Shown: piece after piece, positions 16,560-18,253 of the stretch
Numbering within the stretch: position 1 is the stretch's first letter
Layout: every line of letters starts with the position of its first letter
NCBI RefSeq assembly: GCF_003248605.1
Contig: NZ_QFPF01000050.1
Location: 1 to 18,253 of the forward strand
Length of the DNA: 18,253 nucleotides
Direction of reading: 5' to 3'
DNA from: Microbacterium sp.
GTDB lineage: Bacteria; Actinomycetota; Actinomycetes; Actinomycetales; Microbacteriaceae
Translations under genes and position numbers: made by a program
Notes under the pieces: model-generated
The model's input: the letters and a program-made list of their open reading frames with translations, nothing else
Told to the model about the DNA's origin: nothing
Database searches by the model: none

Positions 16560-17399
16560 TCAGCGTGGCGCGACGGCCGACCAGGGGAGGGTGAGTTCGC
16601 CCAGTCGCCACCGTGCCCTGGTGCCGAGCACCGGCATCCCGTCGTCTTTCAGCCCCTCGACGGTCGCGATGAAGCGCTGACGCGCCCCGAACGCGCCCGC
16701 GGGCGCCGCGCGGGCCCACGCGCGATCCATCGCCGCGAGCACGTCGTGCACGCGTTCTCCGGCGACATTGCGGTGGATGAGTGCCTTCGGCAGTCGCTCG
16801 GCGACGATCCCGGGGGTCTCGAGCCCGGTGAGGCGCAGCGAGATCGTGAGGCGCAGCGGGGTGCCGTCCGCGTCGACGTCGATCCACGAGCCGACGCGGC
16901 CCAGTTCGTCGCACGTGCCCTCCACGAGCAGACCGCCGGGGGCGAGGCGGGCGGCGCTCAGCGCCCAGGCGGCGGCGACTTGACCCTCGTTGTACTGGCG
17001 CAGCACGTTCATGGCGCGGATCATCGTCGGACGGCGTCCGTTCTCGAGCGGGATCTCGAATCCGCCGACCCCGAAGGACACCCGCGCGTCGGCCGCGAAC
17101 GTCGTCTCGCCCGCACGCACGCGCTCCATCTGAGCGCTCGCCCGCGCCACGCGCTCGGGCGAGATCTCGAGCCCCACGACCTCGACGTCGGGGCGATGCT
17201 TTCGCAATCGCGCGTGCAGCTCCAGCGCGGTGACGCCGCTCGCCCCGTAGCCGAGGTCGACGACGAGCGGATCGGCCGCGCGGCGCAGCGTCGGCAACGT
17301 GGCGAGGTAGCGGTCGTTGCGCCGCAGCCGGTTCGCTCCCGTCGTGCCACGGGTCGCCTGGCCGACGGGCCCGCGGGTGGGGGAGCGACGCGGTGTCAT
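16560..17399 (-). CDS. Class I SAM-dependent methyltransferase
   Basis: A 279-aa Rossmann-fold methyltransferase. Motif I, which binds S-adenosylmethionine, is [16 protein letters not shown] at about 46-61. The acidic end of strand 2 is [11 protein letters not shown] with Glu78. A later strand is [15 protein letters not shown]. The basic N-terminal arm ([26 protein letters not shown]) suggests contact with a nucleic acid or other polyanion, but the substrate is unknown. ATG 17399 has GGAGG only one base away, too close to serve as a ribosome site; CATCAT six bases upstream fits a leaderless promoter. It is divergent from the phosphoglycerate mutase gene with a 50-bp gap. Confidence 0.85.
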   Translation of the reverse strand: MTPRRSPTRGPVGQATRGTTGANRLRRNDRYLATLPTLRRAADPLVVDLGYGASGVTALELHARLRKHRPDVEVVGLEISPERVARASAQMERVRAGETTFAADARVSFGVGGFEIPLENGRRPTMIRAMNVLRQYNEGQVAAAWALSAARLAPGGLLVEGTCDELGRVGSWIDVDADGTPLRLTISLRLTGLETPGIVAERLPKALIHRNVAGERVHDVLAAMDRAWARAAPAGAFGARQRFIATVEGLKDDGMPVLGTRARWRLGELTLPWSAVAPR

Positions 17400-17405
17400 G
17401 CCTCC

Positions 17406-17443
17406 ATGATGGCGGCACGGCGTTTGCCGGGCGTCGATATCAT
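17406..17443. promoter_or_regulatory. Divergent leaderless promoters of the methyltransferase and gpmA
   Basis: In the 50-bp gap, TATCAT (17438-17443, plus) lies six bases before the gpmA ATG, and CATCAT (17411-17406, minus) lies six bases before the methyltransferase ATG. Both give the arrangement -10, six bases, ATG, and neither gene has a usable ribosome site. Clear -35 elements are not seen. Confidence 0.55.
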
Positions 17444-17449
17444 GGCCCC

Positions 17450-18202
17450 ATGACCGCGCCCCATACCCTGATCCTGCTCCGCCACGGCCAGAGCGAATGG
17501 AACGAACTGAATCTCTTCACCGGCTGGGTGGACGTGCGTCTGACCGAGCTCGGCAAGTCCGAGGCCACGCGCGGCGGTGAGCTGCTCGCCGAGTCGGGAC
17601 TCCTGCCCGACGTGCTGCACACGTCGGTGCTGAGCCGGGCGATCCAGACCGCCGACCTCGCCCTCGACGCCGCCGACCGCCTGTGGATCCCGGTCAAGCG
17701 CTCCTGGCGCCTGAACGAGCGTCACTACGGGGCGCTCCAGGGCAAGGACAAGGCGCAGACGCTCGCGGAGTTCGGCCAGGAACAGTTCATGCTGTGGCGC
17801 CGTTCGTTCGACGTGCCGCCGCCCGTGCTGGCCGATGACGACGAGTACAGCCAGGTGAACGACCCCCGCTATGTCGGGATCGACGGGGAGATCCCCCGCA
17901 CCGAATCGCTCAAGCTCGTCATCGACCGCATGCTGCCTTACTGGCACAGCGACATCGCCCCCGACCTCAAGGCCGGCAAGACGGTGCTCGTCACGGCGCA
18001 CGGAAACTCGCTGCGCGGCCTCGTCAAGCACCTCGAGGGCATCAGCGACGACGACATCTCCGAGCTCAACATCCCCACCGGCATCCCGCTGGTCTACCGT
18101 CTCGACGAGAACCTCGAGCCGCTCGGACCGGGCGAGTACCTCGACCCCGAGGCCGCTGCGGCGGGTGCTGCCGCCGTTGCCGCGCAGGGCGCCAAGCACT
18201 GA
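17450..18202 (+). CDS. gpmA: 2,3-bisphosphoglycerate-dependent phosphoglycerate mutase
   Basis: Glycolytic and gluconeogenic enzyme that interconverts 3- and 2-phosphoglycerate through a phosphohistidine. The 250-aa product has the expected length and every family signature: [18 protein letters not shown] with catalytic His12, [23 protein letters not shown] with the acid/base Glu, and [17 protein letters not shown] with the second catalytic His. [12 protein letters not shown] closes the conserved core, and the tail is Ala-rich ([17 protein letters not shown]). The ATG at 17450 follows a -10-like TATCAT by six bases. A perfect palindrome starts 14 bp after the stop. It is not part of an evident operon in this window. 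Confidence 0.97.
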   Translation: MTAPHTLILLRHGQSEWNELNLFTGWVDVRLTELGKSEATRGGELLAESGLLPDVLHTSVLSRAIQTADLALDAADRLWIPVKRSWRLNERHYGALQGKDKAQTLAEFGQEQFMLWRRSFDVPPPVLADDDEYSQVNDPRYVGIDGEIPRTESLKLVIDRMLPYWHSDIAPDLKAGKTVLVTAHGNSLRGLVKHLEGISDDDISELNIPTGIPLVYRLDENLEPLGPGEYLDPEAAAAGAAAVAAQGAKH

Positions 18203-18215
18203 CCCCGTGACGACG

Positions 18216-18253
18216 AAGGGAGCGGATGCCTGGGCCCAGGCATCCGCTCCCTT
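18216..18253 (+). terminator. Perfect 38-bp palindrome after gpmA, likely terminator
   Basis: The 19-base arm AAGGGAGCGGATGCCTGGG (18216-18234) is followed directly by its exact reverse complement (18235-18253). As RNA it would fold into a very stable GC-rich hairpin. Both flanks are A/T pairs (AA...TT), so it could end transcription from either side. The window stops at its last base, so a following T-run cannot be checked. Confidence 0.85.

Overview
The window looks like chromosome from a high-GC Gram-positive actinobacterium, most probably a Microbacteriaceae such as Microbacterium. The signs are strong G/C preference at third codon positions, actinobacterial versions of every recognised protein, GTG starts, 1- and 4-base gene overlaps, and starts placed 6-7 nt after a -10 hexamer as in leaderless mRNAs. 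I see no tRNA, rRNA, insertion sequence, prophage or CRISPR array, and nothing that looks recently acquired.

Left end (1-2600, minus strand): the phosphate importer genes pstS-pstC-pstA, with pstA cut by the window edge. A PHO-box-like pair of direct repeats lies upstream of pstS, and a perfect 14-bp hairpin lies between pstS and pstC. Divergent from pstS (2648-8611, plus strand) is a tightly packed three-gene unit. It encodes a Lys/Ala-rich protein ending in a Rho-N-like domain, a 1326-aa membrane-bound single-module NRPS of the Pls/PosA type (adenylation, carrier, then membrane helices with three repeated hexapeptide-type modules), and a 434-aa M1 zinc metallopeptidase. The NRPS binding pocket reads D-A-E-S-I-G-T-V-V-K, close to a published lysine code as I remember it. 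This is the most interesting system in the window: a candidate poly(basic amino acid) synthetase with a partner peptidase.

Centre (8631-13033, minus strand): glnR-like regulator, ppk (polyphosphate kinase), a MutT1-like Nudix/histidine-phosphatase fusion and a phosphopantetheinyl transferase (PPTase). The last three overlap by 4 bases each. The PPTase is the enzyme that would load the phosphopantetheine arm onto the NRPS carrier domain. It converges on the NRPS operon with only 19 bp between stop codons. A second, weaker PHO-like repeat lies upstream of ppk.

Right end (13161-18253): two small membrane proteins, a nitrobindin/FABP-like beta-barrel, the YgfZ folate-binding protein and an FUSC-type membrane protein, all on the plus strand and mostly overlapping. 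A convergent SAM methyltransferase and the divergent glycolytic phosphoglycerate mutase follow. A perfect 38-bp palindrome downstream of the mutase runs to the last base of the window.

Taken together, the region groups phosphate uptake (Pst), phosphate storage (Ppk), a nitrogen regulator (GlnR) and a likely nitrogen-rich polycation synthetase with its activator. Joint control by phosphate and nitrogen status is an inference from the layout and the PHO-like boxes.
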